Source of the DNA: Welwitschia mirabilis
Lineage: Eukaryota; Gnetophyta; Gnetopsida; Welwitschiales
Assembly: GCA_051453625.1 (NCBI GenBank)
Contig: JBOZIK010000001.1
Span: 261,124,286-261,188,285, forward strand
Direction: 5' to 3'
Length of the DNA stretch: 64,000 bases
The notes below the pieces were generated by a model, which ran no database searches, was not told the origin of the DNA, and saw nothing but the letters and a program-made list of their open reading frames with translations. Positions 24,772 to 36,177 of this stretch are shown here, one piece after another (within the stretch, counting starts at the first letter, position 1; each line of letters begins with the position of its first letter). The translations under genes were made by a program, and so were the position numbers.

Positions 24772-25813
24772 TATTAAAATCTAAAAATTGACATTTTGAT
24801 AAAGTTATCTAACTAAAGTAGCCTAGTATAAGATATTAATATAACTAATTTGTCATGAAATTATGTATTTTGCTATTTTATAACACTTTATATAAAATTA
24901 TCATATTCCCATAACATTTTCAAGACATTTATCTTACTTTGAAGGACATGCTAAAATATGATGATCATCTATCTTAAAATGTTGGCACTACCAAGTCACT
25001 GACACTATTGGTCCTTTTAGGTAGAATACTTCAAATTTAATGTTTTTAACTTGTCATAGAAGATTTACCTAAATGCAATTTTAAGATATATTAGACTTTA
25101 ACATATAACTAGCATCATTAATAATACATGACATTAATGATGATAGCAAGTATTAATGACATGTGGCAATGCTAAGTATGATAATGGTGGAGACACATGG
25201 TAGCATCATTAGTTGATAGAAGTAGTAACATCTAGGAACTAAGTTTTGTAGTCATCTTGATGATTCATATCTAATTCAAGATGATAAACACCCCACATAA
25301 TATCACATGACATATTTAATAATTACACACCTAACACTATAAGCCAAAGGCTTGTAACAATTCCATCACCTTATACTTTTTTATCAAAAAGTATTTATGC
25401 TTTATTTTTGACATCCTTTATTCTGGTAAAGCAATAAGATTCTTGGAGTATCAAATTGACATGGCCTTCTAAGTACTTTCTTTGAGAAGTAAGCTTCTTG
25501 CAATGATATACTAAGGAATCATTTCTAGCTTTGTTATTTGTTTGTTTTTTTTATTGATGTAATGTATCTCTTTTGATTTAATATGAATTAGATGTTCAAT
25601 TTAATTTTGAGTTACAGATATATTTATACTTTTAATCCTTACTAAACCCACATTAACAAGTTCTATTATTATTTGAGTGAGTTAGTTAGTTATTTCGTTT
25701 AAGTAACTTTCATTAAATGGATCTTAAGTATATTAAGTCCTTACTTAGGGCTTTGAAGGACTAAATGACTTTAAAATTTACTAGCCCTAATGTGGTAAAT
25801 GGCATTATATCAA
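24772..25813 (+). repeat. 3' LTR of E2, truncated by E3
   Basis: Collinear with 11952-12985. The homologue of the last 300 bp of the 5' LTR is missing because E3 begins at 25814. That remainder was not found elsewhere in the window. Confidence 0.75.
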
Positions 25814-27035
25814 TATTGTGATGTAAATTTATATAAGCCTTAAGTTCTTTAGGCAAACCTGTAAATCAAATAACTTACAGAAAAACACACACTAGTATAA
25901 ACAAGAGTTAAATCAAATGTCGTAATCCCAATGAAGGAACTAGGCTTAGAATTAGAGAATTAATTTTCAAAAGTATTTTTGGTATTTTATCTTTTAATGA
26001 ATGAAAGTAAACAACAAAGTAAAATTCAATGAAAGATTAATGAATATTAAATGCAAATGAAAGTGAAATGGACTCTATTGGATCCTAATTCTCCTGTCAT
26101 AAAAACTAGCTTCTCTATAATTCAAATAAATTAAGAAGAATACTTTACTTATCCCTAATAAATGTGAGCTATGAGATATACCAAATATAATATGAAACAC
26201 AATGTGGAAGGAAAATAAAATAATAATGCAAATCTAAACTAACAAAATTGATCTTAACAAAGGTTGTCGTTATGATATAAATAAATTATAGAATTATTAC
26301 TTAAACTATAATCAACTTAAACTATAAGGGACATAAATATAACTGAATTGAAAAGAGTATTTGAATTGATTATAAAATTTTACATTCACTTATAAAAAAA
26401 TAGTATCATCTAAATGGGGTATACTTAGCTCAACACCAAGGTTACTCCTCTCTATAGGTACTAGATGAACCTCTTGTTCTTTAATCTTCCATCACAAGCA
26501 TATTAGGTCCAAAAGATGGAAACCAAAGAGAAGGAAAGGGAGGGTATTTATAGTCTTTAATTGATGTTATAGAAGAAACCCTGGCATCCCAAATGGGTTG
26601 CATAACCCCATTACAAAAATAATTCTTTCTGATTATTGAAAAATAGTTGTCATCCTGACTATTATGGTGATGAAAAAGGGATGTTACTATATGCTAAAAG
26701 GTAATCCATTAGCTTTAGGCGCTACTGTTAATCCTAAAACTTCTATCCACATTAGTAGTGCTATTGTCCTATCTATTGTGGAAACAATAGAGGGGATGAT
26801 AGGCTTCTTCATCTCTAATCCCAGCAAGAAATCAATCTTTTCATGGTGAATCCTTCTTCCAAATATGTAGTATCAGAATCAGCCTAATAAGTCTTTAAAT
26901 ATGCTAAAATCACATGTTTTAATGATCATCCTATCAGTTATTCATAATAATTAGTATTGCATCTGAACCTATATAAATATCTTGCAAATGCACTCATGGT
27001 ATACCATCAAATTCTTATAAATTGACATTGCAAGA
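25814..27035 (-). repeat. 3' LTR of E3
   Basis: Read on minus it starts TCTTGCAATGTCAATTTA, collinear with the LTR at 1401 (TGTTGCATTGGCAATTTA), and ends in a CATCACAATA block like the CACCACAACA end of E6. A TATA-like CTATAAATACC lies near 26540 (minus). The start is preceded on minus by a clear polypurine tract. The open frame 26664-26849 (plus) lies inside the LTR and is not a gene. Confidence 0.8.
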
Positions 27036-27057
27036 TAGCCTCCTACTTAGCATTGTC
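27036..27057 (-). other. polypurine tract of E3
   Basis: On minus, GACAATGCTAAGTAGGAGGC runs directly into TA and the LTR start. It matches the E6 tract GACAAAGCTAAGTGGGGGGC at the same position. It primes plus-strand DNA synthesis in LTR elements. Confidence 0.8.
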
Positions 27058-29090
27058 AGTTCTTGATAAAGAGATAGATTAGCTATATTACAAAATAATT
27101 TGATTAAGATAAAATAACATTTAGAAAAATGTAAATTAAGTTTAATTTAACCATGTAGGAATAAATATCAAAAACTAATAAAATGGTACAAATACTTATG
27201 TCCCCTACTTAAGCATGTCACCATAGAACAAATGAATGTCATACACACAAAAATCATAAAATGTAACATTGATAGCTCAAAAAATAATAATGTATATGCA
27301 TAATATAAAATAGTAATAATGAACTGATGTGACAAGCTTAAGTAGTGCTAATTTTAAATGAGTGATGCATTTAATTTTATTAGTGTAATCCATAAGGGCA
27401 AAGTATAAGAGTAAATATAGCATTCTTTCTTGATGATCTAAAACATAGCTATAATAAGACTTTGAGTGTGATACTATACTCTTGCAAAAATAACATCCAT
27501 GAATTTTATTTAATTAACATGAAATCTAATCTAAATAACTCATCATATATATGTAATGTGAAAGCCCAAAACATGATGCTAAGAAGGAAACATACCTTCG
27601 ATCCCCCAAACAAAAAACAAAAAAAAAAAAAAAAAAAAAAGGAATAAGCCATCATAATTGCACTGAATGAAAAGTATAGTTGTCATCCTATCTATTGTGG
27701 GAACAACATACGTGGAACGATAATGGTCAAAGAAGTTATTTGGAGAGAAAATACAAACCAAAAAAATTCTAAAAGTAAGGAAATATATGAAAAATAGCAA
27801 AAAAAGCAGAAAGAAGGTAGAAAGTAAAGGAATAGCCCAAAAAACATGCCCATCATAAAGAGAGAGTCATGGAGGAAAGTGTGAAAATATAAGAAACTAA
27901 ACTAAGTAGAAAAAAGCAATGCTCAAATACTCTGCAAATGTGCTCAAATGCATGGAAATAGAAGAACTAAAACTCATCAGATCATGACAAACTATAAAAA
28001 AATAGAATAATAATACTCTATTAAAAAATATGAAAATACATTAACAAGAAACTATCAAATGATTAGATCCACAATATTATGCCAAAAACGTATGGGAAAT
28101 GACTTAAAAAAAATCTAACAAGACAACTAGAGAAAAACAAAATGAAAATGGACAACTAAGAACATAAAGAAGATTGCTTACTTATCCTAAATTTTATCTT
28201 AAAAAATTCCCTCGGAAACAATCATAAAATCACTTGAGAAAAGATGCATGACATTATGTAAAAACTTAGAAAGTATCACTCAAAATAGGCAATGATTATG
28301 ACGATGCCAAGTATGTCTAATGTTATCAAACAGTTAGTGATAAGATAAAAAATTGTTAAAATAGAAACTTATAAGATATCATATCAAAACAACACAAGAA
28401 TTCAAACAAACTAAAATGATCATGTGGAAGTAGAAAAAATAAAAAAAATGATTCTAAAAACTAAGTAATGCCTATAATGACACCAAGGACATGATTGATC
28501 TTATAGCCTTGAAGTAAAATTTATTTTACCATAATGAGGGAAGTGCAACAACTATGAGAGGAGTAAGAACCCACATAGCACCCCAACCACCCCCAATGAA
28601 GTTTTCACAACTATCATATCGCACCCCAAAGGCCCCTCTCAGGAAAATTTTCTCTAGTGCACTTACGATAGGACATCATAGTGATTATGTTTTGAGATAT
28701 AACATGAATGAGCATGGTCTTTATTTATTTTATTTTCTTCTTCCTTTTATCTCTCTTTATTTTCTTATTCCACATGACCAAGAACTTGTAAGAATAAAAG
28801 TGAAGTAATAAGATGAGTAACAAAGTAAGAACAAGCAAAAATAACTAATTGCTTACATCATTGAAAGAGAATAAAAGAAACAAGTAATATTTCTTTAAAA
28901 TAAAGTTCATAGACATACAAATGGCTAAATATTAGATGAAGTTAATCTTATCATTTGAAATGCCCAAGTAAAATATTACTAATCATGGAAATCTAATTAG
29001 TAAATATAGATGTTAAGTTAATGATATTCAAGTGATAACATGATGTTTACCTAAGGAACGAGTTAAAAAGAAATTTAGACAATGACAAAA
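27058..29090 (-). other. 3' region of E3 after integrase
   Basis: Includes a GC-richer block (28555-28690) homologous to 48270-48480 in E6. An A-rich run (about 27610-27640) lies between the 3' LTR and this block, with an LTR-like CATCCTATCTATTGTGGG motif beside it (27686). The plus-strand frames 27462-27647 and 28554-28808 and the minus frame 27579-27800 have no recognisable domain; I read them as chance. Confidence 0.5.
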
Positions 29091-30540
29091 AAAAGGTCTT
29101 TCTCATCAATAGGAGCTTTCAAAACAAGTGCTTCTATCATTTTAAAGGTTTCATTAGAAAATGACTTATAAATTTTTAACCTTTATCCATTAACTTTTTA
29201 GATTTTTCTAATGTTTAGATCATAGGTTTTAATTGAGCTATTTGAATGTACCTTTTCTATAAGATAAGGACCTAATAATTTAGAAGTTAATTTATTGTGT
29301 AAAAGGTGTACTCAGGTGTTAGATAAAAGGACAAGTTGAAAAGGTTGAAATTGCTGATGAATAATCTTTTTATCATGTCTAAAATTGGCTTGAGGTTTAT
29401 GAATGAGTTATCAATGTAAAGCATGAGCATGTTTTTTATTTAAATTGTCAAGTTGGACTAATTGAGTTCTAATATTTTCATCCAAGTATACAAGGTTAAG
29501 TTGATTAGTGAATTGATAAGAGTTACAAAAAACATTAATTGTAAAAACACATACATTTCCATACACAAGTTCATATGGTGAGAAACCTAGAGAGTCATGC
29601 CAAGTAGTATGGTAAGCCTAAAGAACATCATTAAGTTTAGAGGACCATGTTTTCCTATTGACAGAGAGTAATTTTTGAAGCATCTTTTTAATTTTTCTAT
29701 TTGTGCTTTTGGCTTGGCCATTAGTTTGAAGGTGATAAGCACATGTAATTCTATGTTTAATACCAATGAATAAAAGAAATTTTTGAAAAATTTGGTTAAT
29801 GAAATGAGTTCCTTGATTGCTAATGATGATTTCTATAAAACTAAAACATTGAAAGATATGAGTTCAAAAAAAATTTCAAATAGTTTACACATCATTTTTA
29901 ATAGTAGAAATAACTTTCACCTACTTAGTAACATAATTAATAGCTATAAGGATATAACTTTTTTCATGAGAAGGTGGTGTTATAGTGCCTACAAAGATAA
30001 TTTCCAAACAATCAAAAGGTTCACATTTAAGTATAGGTTTTAGGAGTATATCATGAGAATAAGGTGGGCTACTGTAATGTTAACATACATCACACCTTCT
30101 AGCAAAGTCATATGAATCCTTACAAAGATTAGGCTAATACAAACTAGAGTGAAGAATTTTCATGGTGGTCTTTTAGTCAATAAAGTGTTCTTTACATATC
30201 TTACCAGGAAAAGTTTTAGGATTTCTAAGATTTCCCACTTAGGTACATACTTATGCATGATTTGGTCTTTGCAACATCTATAAAGATGGGGTTTATTCTA
30301 CTCATAGTCATCGATCCTATGGGAAAAATATTTACATTAGTTATGGTTTCAATGCTAAGGAGTTTTTATAGTAACAAGGCAGTTCACAATATCAACATAT
30401 TAAGGAGTGGGATAAGTATAAGAGATAGTATCAACATACCAAGGAGTGGGATGAGTATAAGAGATAGTATAAAGTTGCTTAATTATAAAGAGTTATCCAT
30501 CTAGAAAAGAGTGATTTATGGAAGTTCATTATGAGAGTAA
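29091..30540 (-). pseudogene. integrase (E3), Athila-like
   Basis: On minus, after the RNase H end, stretches match the zinc-finger part (FARRCDVC near 30090), the catalytic core (AINYVTKWVKVI, then IIISNQGTHFINQIF, where the second catalytic Asp of the usual SDxGTHF block is Asn) and HLQTNGQAKSTNRKIKKMLQ near 29700, followed by SKLNDVLXAYHTT and GFSPYELVYG. The C-terminal part (HNKLTSKLLGPYLIEKVHSN and a KVNGxRLKIY end) reaches about 29150. Stops fall mostly at former Gln or Trp codons. It would have joined element cDNA to target DNA, but is dead. The plus frames 29783-30043 and 30253-30504 are shadows. Confidence 0.85.
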
Positions 30541-31180
30541 CAAAGTCGAGATACATGATCAGCAACACTACTATGTTTTTTAACCTTATCAATGATGGTA
30601 ATATTAAATTCTTTCATGAGAATGATCCACTTAGTAAGTCTGGCACTAGAGTCTTTTTAGTCATAAGATAGCAAATGGCTGCATGATCTATGTAGACGTT
30701 AATGTAAAAGCAAAGAAGATAATGGCAAAGATAATCAAGAAAAATGATGATGGCAAGCATTTATCTCTCAATAGTAGTCTAGTTGGATTAGGCTTGAGAT
30801 AAACTTTTACTAAGATAATATATGACTTTAAAACCATTTTCATACTTTTACCTAAAAACCCCATCCATAATAGTGTTGCTTATGTCACACATAAGTTCAA
30901 AATATTTACTCCAATTGGGACCTGTGATAATAGGTTCCAAAGAATTTTTTTCTTTAATAGTTTCAAACACAAGCTGACATGAATCATTCCAATCAAATTT
31001 AGAATATTTTTTAAGTAATGAGTGAAGTTATTTATGAATTATGATATAATCATGAATAAAACATTATTAGAAGCTAGCATGACTAAGAAAAAATCTAACT
31101 TATTTAACATTAGTTAGAGGGATACAATTTTTAATGATATTAACTTTTGTGATATCTATATTAATCCCTTCTTTCTAAAT
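30541..31180 (-). pseudogene. RNase H domain and RT connection (E3)
   Basis: RNase H removes the RNA template during reverse transcription. On minus the connection (a GHASF-like block, then LLKKYSKFDWNDSCQLVFET) leads to GPNWSKYFELMCDISN, where the first catalytic Asp is retained. INVYIDHAAICYLMTKKD near 30690 matches the VYTDHAALKYL block. KWIILMKEFNITIIDKVKKH and VADHVSRL follow, as expected at the junction with integrase. Frameshifts and stops interrupt it. Confidence 0.85.
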
Positions 31181-31950
31181 GTAATGTACTAAAACAATTC
31201 CATGGTTAACAAGGAGAAAACTCTTTTTCTAACTCAAATGTAAGCCTCTCTCTGTACATCGATCTAAAACTTACTCTAATATATCTAGGGTTTATTCAAA
31301 AGTGTCATAAAAAATGGAGAAGTCATCTGTAGATATTTTAATAGAGTCCTCCATCAAGTTATAAAAGATCCCTATCATATCTCATTGGAAGGTTTTAGGG
31401 CATTGAAAAGTCCAAAGGCCATTAGTCTAAAAGCAAAAGTTCCAATGGGTGAGGTGAATATTGTTTTAGCTTGATCTTTACTTGTTATACAAATTGATTA
31501 TAACCATTATTCTCATTAAGAAAATAATATTAGGCATAACCTTATATTCTATCAAGTACTTAACTAAGAAAGGTTAAAGAATAATTGTTTTTTTTAGTTA
31601 CCTCATTATGTTTTCTAAAATCAATGTACATCTTCATTTTCGCTACTTTTTTGGGAATACTATTAAAGAACTAATCCACTCACTATCTGATATGGCATAT
31701 ATGATTATGACATCCATAAGTTTAATGATTTCATCTTTAACAATTTGTTTAAGGGTTGGATTGAGCCTTATTTTGGATTACCTAACATGTTTAACATTAT
31801 CTTCAAGGTAAATCTTTTATTAAACTATGGAAAGAAGAGTGAAAGATAAGTATTTATGTATCTAAGCAAAGGAATTTTCTTTAAAAGTTAAGAGTGAGAT
31901 CAAGTTTGTTTCTTATTGAGGAGTGAGAATGTTACTTATTATTATGGATT
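31181..31950 (-). pseudogene. reverse transcriptase (E3), Athila-like
   Basis: On minus IVKDEIIKLMDVIIIYAISD begins near 31747, followed by SEWISSLIVFPKK and a degraded IDFRKHNEVTKKN segment. The active-site box appears as KISTDDFSIFYDTF near 31330, with both aspartates kept. Several frameshifts and stops separate these blocks. Compared with Athila-like RT the order and spacing are normal. The upstream 120 bp is the protease-RT spacer. The plus frame 31608-31811 is a shadow. Confidence 0.85.
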
Positions 31951-32900
31951 TTGTTTTATTATTAGATAGAAAAATGTATTAGGCCTTGGGATAATTTCTT
32001 GAGTTAAAGATTAGAATTTTTAGCTCTCCTCTTGTCTATCATGAGGATTAATGATGTGAGATGATACTCTGCAAAAGGTTTTTCTATCAAGTAATTATAT
32101 TGATATTTTCCTCAGTCAGTGTGTTCTTCATCCTCGTACTCAAAATAGTGTTGTTTTAGAGGGGTCATCATGTAAAGTTGCTTTATGTAGCATGACCAAT
32201 TGCTCCTTAATTTATTGATGCTTTAAAAGTAAGGTTGATTTTAGTTCATCTTCTAAGTTAAACTCATTTATTATGTCCTTTTCAGTAGTGTTAATAACTC
32301 GAATGCTAAATTATTTATTACTAAAATGACATTTCATCATCCTAGATCATGTATCAATAATACAATGGACAGTTGCATAAAAGGCTCTTTCTAAGAGGAG
32401 TGGATAAGATTCATCATGTTCTATCTTAATGATGACAACATATATGGGATAAAAGGCTTTCTTAATTTAGATGACTAGGTTCTTGATAATTCCTAATGGT
32501 TTCTTGATTAAAGTGTATTCCAATTCCAAGATAATTCATGTAGGTTCTATTTCATTTTCCAATCCAAGTCACTTACATATGTAGAAAGGCATGATGTTTA
32601 TACTTTATCTTATGTCAATTAAATATTTTCAAATTCTTTTATTTTCTACTAAGGTAACACTCAAAATTATAGCTCTAGGGTCTTTGAATTTAGAACACTT
32701 TATCATAACTAAATTAAAAAGAGATTTAGCAAGTAAAACTTTGCTAGGACTTATATGTTTTTATTTTCTTCTTACAAATTCCTTTCATAACTTAAAATAT
32801 TTTGGATTTTTTTCAAGAGTTTCCAAAAAAGCAAATTAATGTTTACCTCTTACATCAAAGTTTTCATGTTTTCATTAAAATAAGGATTTGTATTTAATCA
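31951..32900 (-). pseudogene. protease region (E3), decayed
   Basis: By position between gag and RT. On minus the segment near 32400-32330 (HDESYPLLLERAFYATVHCI) fits the ILGRPFLAT block of the aspartic protease, with G-R changed to E-R. Upstream the frame is riddled with stops and no DTG/DSG active site can be read with confidence. The plus frame 32591-32839 is a shadow. Confidence 0.6.
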
Positions 32901-33650
32901 TTTAATCTAATGAGTGGATGGTTTCTTCCCTTTATTTTCTTGTGAGGAATTTTTAGTGGAGGTTTTAGTAGAAGATGTTAATGGAAATTTATATGAATCC
33001 AAAATTTCTACATCATATTATTCATTCATTTCATTATTTTTAAAAGTTCTAACTTCATGGATAGGAGGTATTATATCATTTCCACTTCATGTTACTACCT
33101 TTAAATCTTTCTTGACTTCATTTGTGTGGGGTAAAGCTTGTGATGTAAGAGACCCTTATGGTGTTTGATTAGCAAGTATTATTTGTTAGAGCACATTCAC
33201 TAAGTTTTAAATTTTGCTATTAGCTTTTTCTTGTGCCTTTTACATTTGTTCTATAGATTCTCTAAGTGGATCATTCTTACTTTATTGGAAGTTAAAGTTA
33301 TTTGGTTGGAAGTTTGAATTTCTAAATCTATTCTTGAAAGGTTTTTATTATGATTATTCACCTAAATTTTATTGAAATTATGATTGGTTTTAAAGTTAGA
33401 TGTTATTTAGTTGAATGCACAAACTTCCTCAAACATCATATCCTTACAAGTTTGTAATAAAGGGTACTATTTAGTTGGATAACATTTATCTTCACAAATT
33501 TCACAATTTAAAGCTGATTTTTCATTCTTTACTACTTTTACATGAACTATTATTTATGTATACTTCTCTAAAGTGGTAGTGAAATCTTTCATCTGTTGGT
33601 TAAGTCCTATCTTTCTTCTTCATTGTCATGTTTAACTTCCTTTAAATCTT
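32901..33650 (-). pseudogene. gag C-terminal half with zinc knuckle (E3)
   Basis: Gag forms the particle and its zinc knuckle binds RNA. On minus near 33520 the knuckle reads CEICEDKCYPTK, where His has become Tyr and the last Cys is lost, against the usual C-x2-C-x4-H-x4-C. It is followed by a TCKDMMFEEVCAFN segment, an Asn-rich stretch and an AQEKANASI-like coiled region typical of Athila-like gag. The capsid part is missing because the tandem array takes over at about 33650. The plus frame 32914-33168 is a shadow. Confidence 0.8.
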
Positions 33651-34303
33651 TATTTATTTATCTTTAATATCCATTTCAAAATAGTGAATTTGTTTAACTA
33701 TCTAAGCCTTCTATTAGGTTTAATGCAATTTCCACTTTATTATCATAATTTCTATTATCAATATATAATAAAAACATTTTCACTTGATTGATGTCCTTAT
33801 TAACAAAAATTAATATGGGCACCACAATTATTTATCCTAAAGATGGATCTTCCACATTAAAAACTAGTATGTATATCAAAATCTATTAACAGTAATTATT
33901 ATTTCTCTAGTATAATATCTTAAACTGTTCCATTACATATAATTATATAATAATATGTAAATGATATAGCATTAATAATGAACGTTTTTTAAACATAAGT
34001 ATAACATCATAAACATATCATACATAACCAAATTTGTATAATATATCATGATTTTAACTCTTAAAAAACTAAAATATATTGAATATTGAAAACATAAACA
34101 CTATGATAGTCTAACTAGGCATTAGTCCTTCTTCATTTAGAATGTCATAGTAGTTGTACTTTAAGGGGAACATATAATTACTAAAATATTGGATTTAACA
34201 TCCCTCTCACCCTTCAATACATTTCAAGATAATAATTAAACATGTCTACCCTTATTAATATATATGTAACATGATAGATATAAAACAATATAACATAATA
34301 CTA

Positions 34304-34410
34304 TATAATATAATATAATATAATATAATATAATATAATATAATATAATATAGTATAATATAATATAATATAATATAATATAATATAATATAATATAATA
34401 TAATATAATA
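34304..34410. repeat. (TAATA)n microsatellite
   Basis: About 21 nearly perfect 5-bp units with one interruption (TATAGTATAA). The homologous place in copy 4 has the same repeat beside a gap, while copy 2 has only a remnant. Confidence 0.95.
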
Positions 34411-34716
34411 TAACATACTATAATTTATATGTAATATTGTGCATATGTATCATGTAATATAATACATGTGTTTGATATGTAGTATAATAATATAGTATTA
34501 CTAGATAAAAACATAATAATATAAATTAGACTACCCTTATGTAAATTATTATATAAATTCATGATATTAATGTTGATCCCTTTTATTTAAATAATTGAAT
34601 AGGCTCATATTATATATGAGAACCCTCACTATATTTCTATTTTATTATATATTTATCTCTTTAATTGCTACTATCCTTTTATTTGGTATCCTCTATATAT
34701 ATATATATATATTTAT

Positions 34717-34834
34717 AGATGTGACCAAACTAGAACTAATGCACTATGTCCCATTAGAACTCTCTAGTCAAGCATGTGTGGAATATAGTAGTAATTAGAT
34801 GGGTGACCTCTTGGGGAGTCCTAATATTGCATCT
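34717..34834 (+). pseudogene. 5S rRNA-like sequence (full length)
   Basis: 118 bp align without gaps to plant 5S rRNA from memory, with about 87 identical positions. The internal promoter C-box region is the best kept (GATGGGTGACCTCTTGGGGA at 34798-34817), as are CTAATGCAC and CCCATTAGAACTC. The intermediate region around 34777-34786 is the worst. Given the divergence and single copy it is not a working 5S gene. Confidence 0.85.
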
Positions 34835-34904
34835 ACCAATACATTTTGCATGTGTAGATTCATTGCATACCTTTTTTTCTTTTTTTTCCATCTTTTTTCA
34901 TCAA

Positions 34905-34979
34905 TGACTCTTACCAGAGTGATAAGGTCACAAACACATGAACCCATAAGTCCAATTTCAAACCCTAGCAGTGGCAGGG
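34905..34979 (+). pseudogene. tRNA-like segment of the retroposon
   Basis: An A-box-like ACCAGAGTGATAAGGTCAC at 34913 is followed 40 bp later by a B-box-like ATTTCAAACCC at 34955 (expected GGTTCGAACCC), then TAGCAGTGGCAGGG, which resembles the 3' side of tRNA-related heads of plant SINEs. No cloverleaf of a functional tRNA can be drawn. Confidence 0.5.
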
Positions 34980-36140
34980 AACATTAAAAATGCAATATAT
35001 TTCATTAGCCCAAATTACACTTAGCATTTGTGTTATACAAAATTAGCTACCTACTATCTCATCAAAAAGAAAAAAAACTATAATGTAATCTATTTTTCAT
35101 ATGATTATCATTATCTATTTTCTTATCCTATTTTTTATATACTTATATATCTAATTTACCTAGCTTTTATAGTCATATCTTTAATCTTTTAATTGGATAT
35201 ATATATATATATTTTTAACTTTCTATATTTTAATGCTACATTTTATCTTCTATTTACCTTTTTTTATGTATTATATTTAATTATATCTCATAATACAATT
35301 ATATCATACCCTTATATCTAAATTTATCTAATAATATATATTTATCTGACTAATATAAAATAATTTATGTAGATAGCAAAATATAGGGTATAAAAATGTA
35401 AAAGAGATAAAAGAATAGAGATGAAAATTTCTAGCTAGACTAGGATTTCAACACAAATTAAGAGTTGGATTTTTTAAAGACTAAATGATTTAAGGAAATA
35501 TGCATATAAAGATAGCTTAAGTTGTCACCTTAGTAACAGTAAAATATTTTCATAACAATAACATAACAGTAATTATATATTCTTCTTTATTTGAGTTAAT
35601 TATAGATCTACTTTATTTTTTTTAGTATTTTTTTCTTTTAATGTCATCACTTTTACATATTATTCCATATTATTCAACTTTATTTTTTTATTAGATTTCT
35701 TTTCTACTATTCGCAAATATGAGAATTAGGATTTAAATTCACTAAAATAGGCACATAATGTAAATACAGTGCAAAACTTAATATCATATTAAATGGTTGG
35801 TAGAAGACATAAGAGAAATTAAATTTAGAAAATTAGAGTAACAAAGTTTACACATTTGACATGTAAAATCCTCCTCTTTTCAATAAAACTCAGAAAGCTT
35901 TATCCAACCTATCAAAATGAACCTGAAAAGTGGGAAAGATCACTGTAAGAACCGATAAAAAAAAAGAAACCTCTCTAGTGTAATAAAAACATAAATCTGC
36001 CTCCACATTTAATTATAAAATTCTAGATTTTGATCAAGATAGATTTTGAATTAAATGTGACTTTTGCTGAATTTTCAATTAGAAATCACTGCTCTTATAT
36101 ATGAAATCTTTTCCACATCTAAACAAGATTTCTCCTATGC

Positions 36141-36177
36141 TATAAAAGGGTAGGCATCTTAAACCTACACATTTTCA
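36141..36177 (+). promoter_or_regulatory. TATA-like box with downstream hairpin in array unit
   Basis: TATAAAAGGGTAGGCATCTT followed by AAACCTACAC; GTAGG and CCTAC can pair. Copy 4 keeps the same layout at 61243-61270 (TATAAAATGGTAGG ... AAACCTACAC) although the loop differs. This would suit a promoter of an LTR-like unit, but transcription is not shown. Confidence 0.35.

Larger units (their letters stand above)
11952..25813 (+). mobile_element. E2: RT-less LTR element, split by E1
   Basis: The 5' LTR (11952-13288) is followed by a tRNA-Asp-type primer site. The internal region is 13289-16744 plus 22945-24771. The 3' LTR (24772-25813) is broken by E3. Without the E1 insert the internal region is about 5.3 kb. 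It contains a protease end (16392-16679), but I find no RT, RNase H or integrase, so it looks non-autonomous. E1 shares its leader and 3' internal region, so the two are one family. It inserted into E5 pol. Confidence 0.75.
25814..33650 (-). mobile_element. E3: Athila-like Ty3/gypsy element, 5' end missing
   Basis: In minus order it has part of gag, protease, RT, RNase H, integrase, a 2-kb 3' region, a polypurine tract and a 3' LTR. The 5' LTR, primer site and gag start are absent: at about 33650 gag gives way to the long-unit tandem array. Coding parts and 3' region are collinear with E6, so both belong to one broad family, though the 3' region is shorter than in E6. Confidence 0.85.
34717..35077 (+). 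mobile_element. 5S-rRNA-headed retroposon with tRNA-like segment
   Basis: A 361-bp insertion seen by comparing array copies: copies 2 and 4 run straight from the TATC/TATAT stretch into ATAATGTAATCTATTTTT. It has a full-length 5S-like head, a T-rich stretch, a tRNA-like segment, an AT-rich body and an A-rich tail (AAAAAGAAAAAAAAC). The tail plus internal Pol III-type promoters suggest a SINE. No clear target-site duplication is visible; the left flank is (AT)n. An alternative is a truncated Cassandra-type element, which carries 5S sequence in its LTR, but the 5S lies here at the very edge of the insert. Confidence 0.65.

Noticed and set aside
27462-27800. Small frames ending in poly-Lys (plus) or poly-Phe (minus)
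   Set aside because: Created by the A-rich run near 27610-27640.
28554-28808. 84-residue plus-strand frame with a Pro-rich start
   Set aside because: It is antisense to a block conserved between the 3' regions of E3 and E6, and the frame is not kept in E6.
34717-34834. Functional 5S rRNA gene
   Set aside because: About a quarter of positions differ, the intermediate region is ruined, and it is a single copy within a retroposon-like insert.
34799-34987. 62-residue frame starting in the 5S-like part
   Set aside because: Overlaps the C-box of the 5S-like head and the tRNA-like segment; no protein features.
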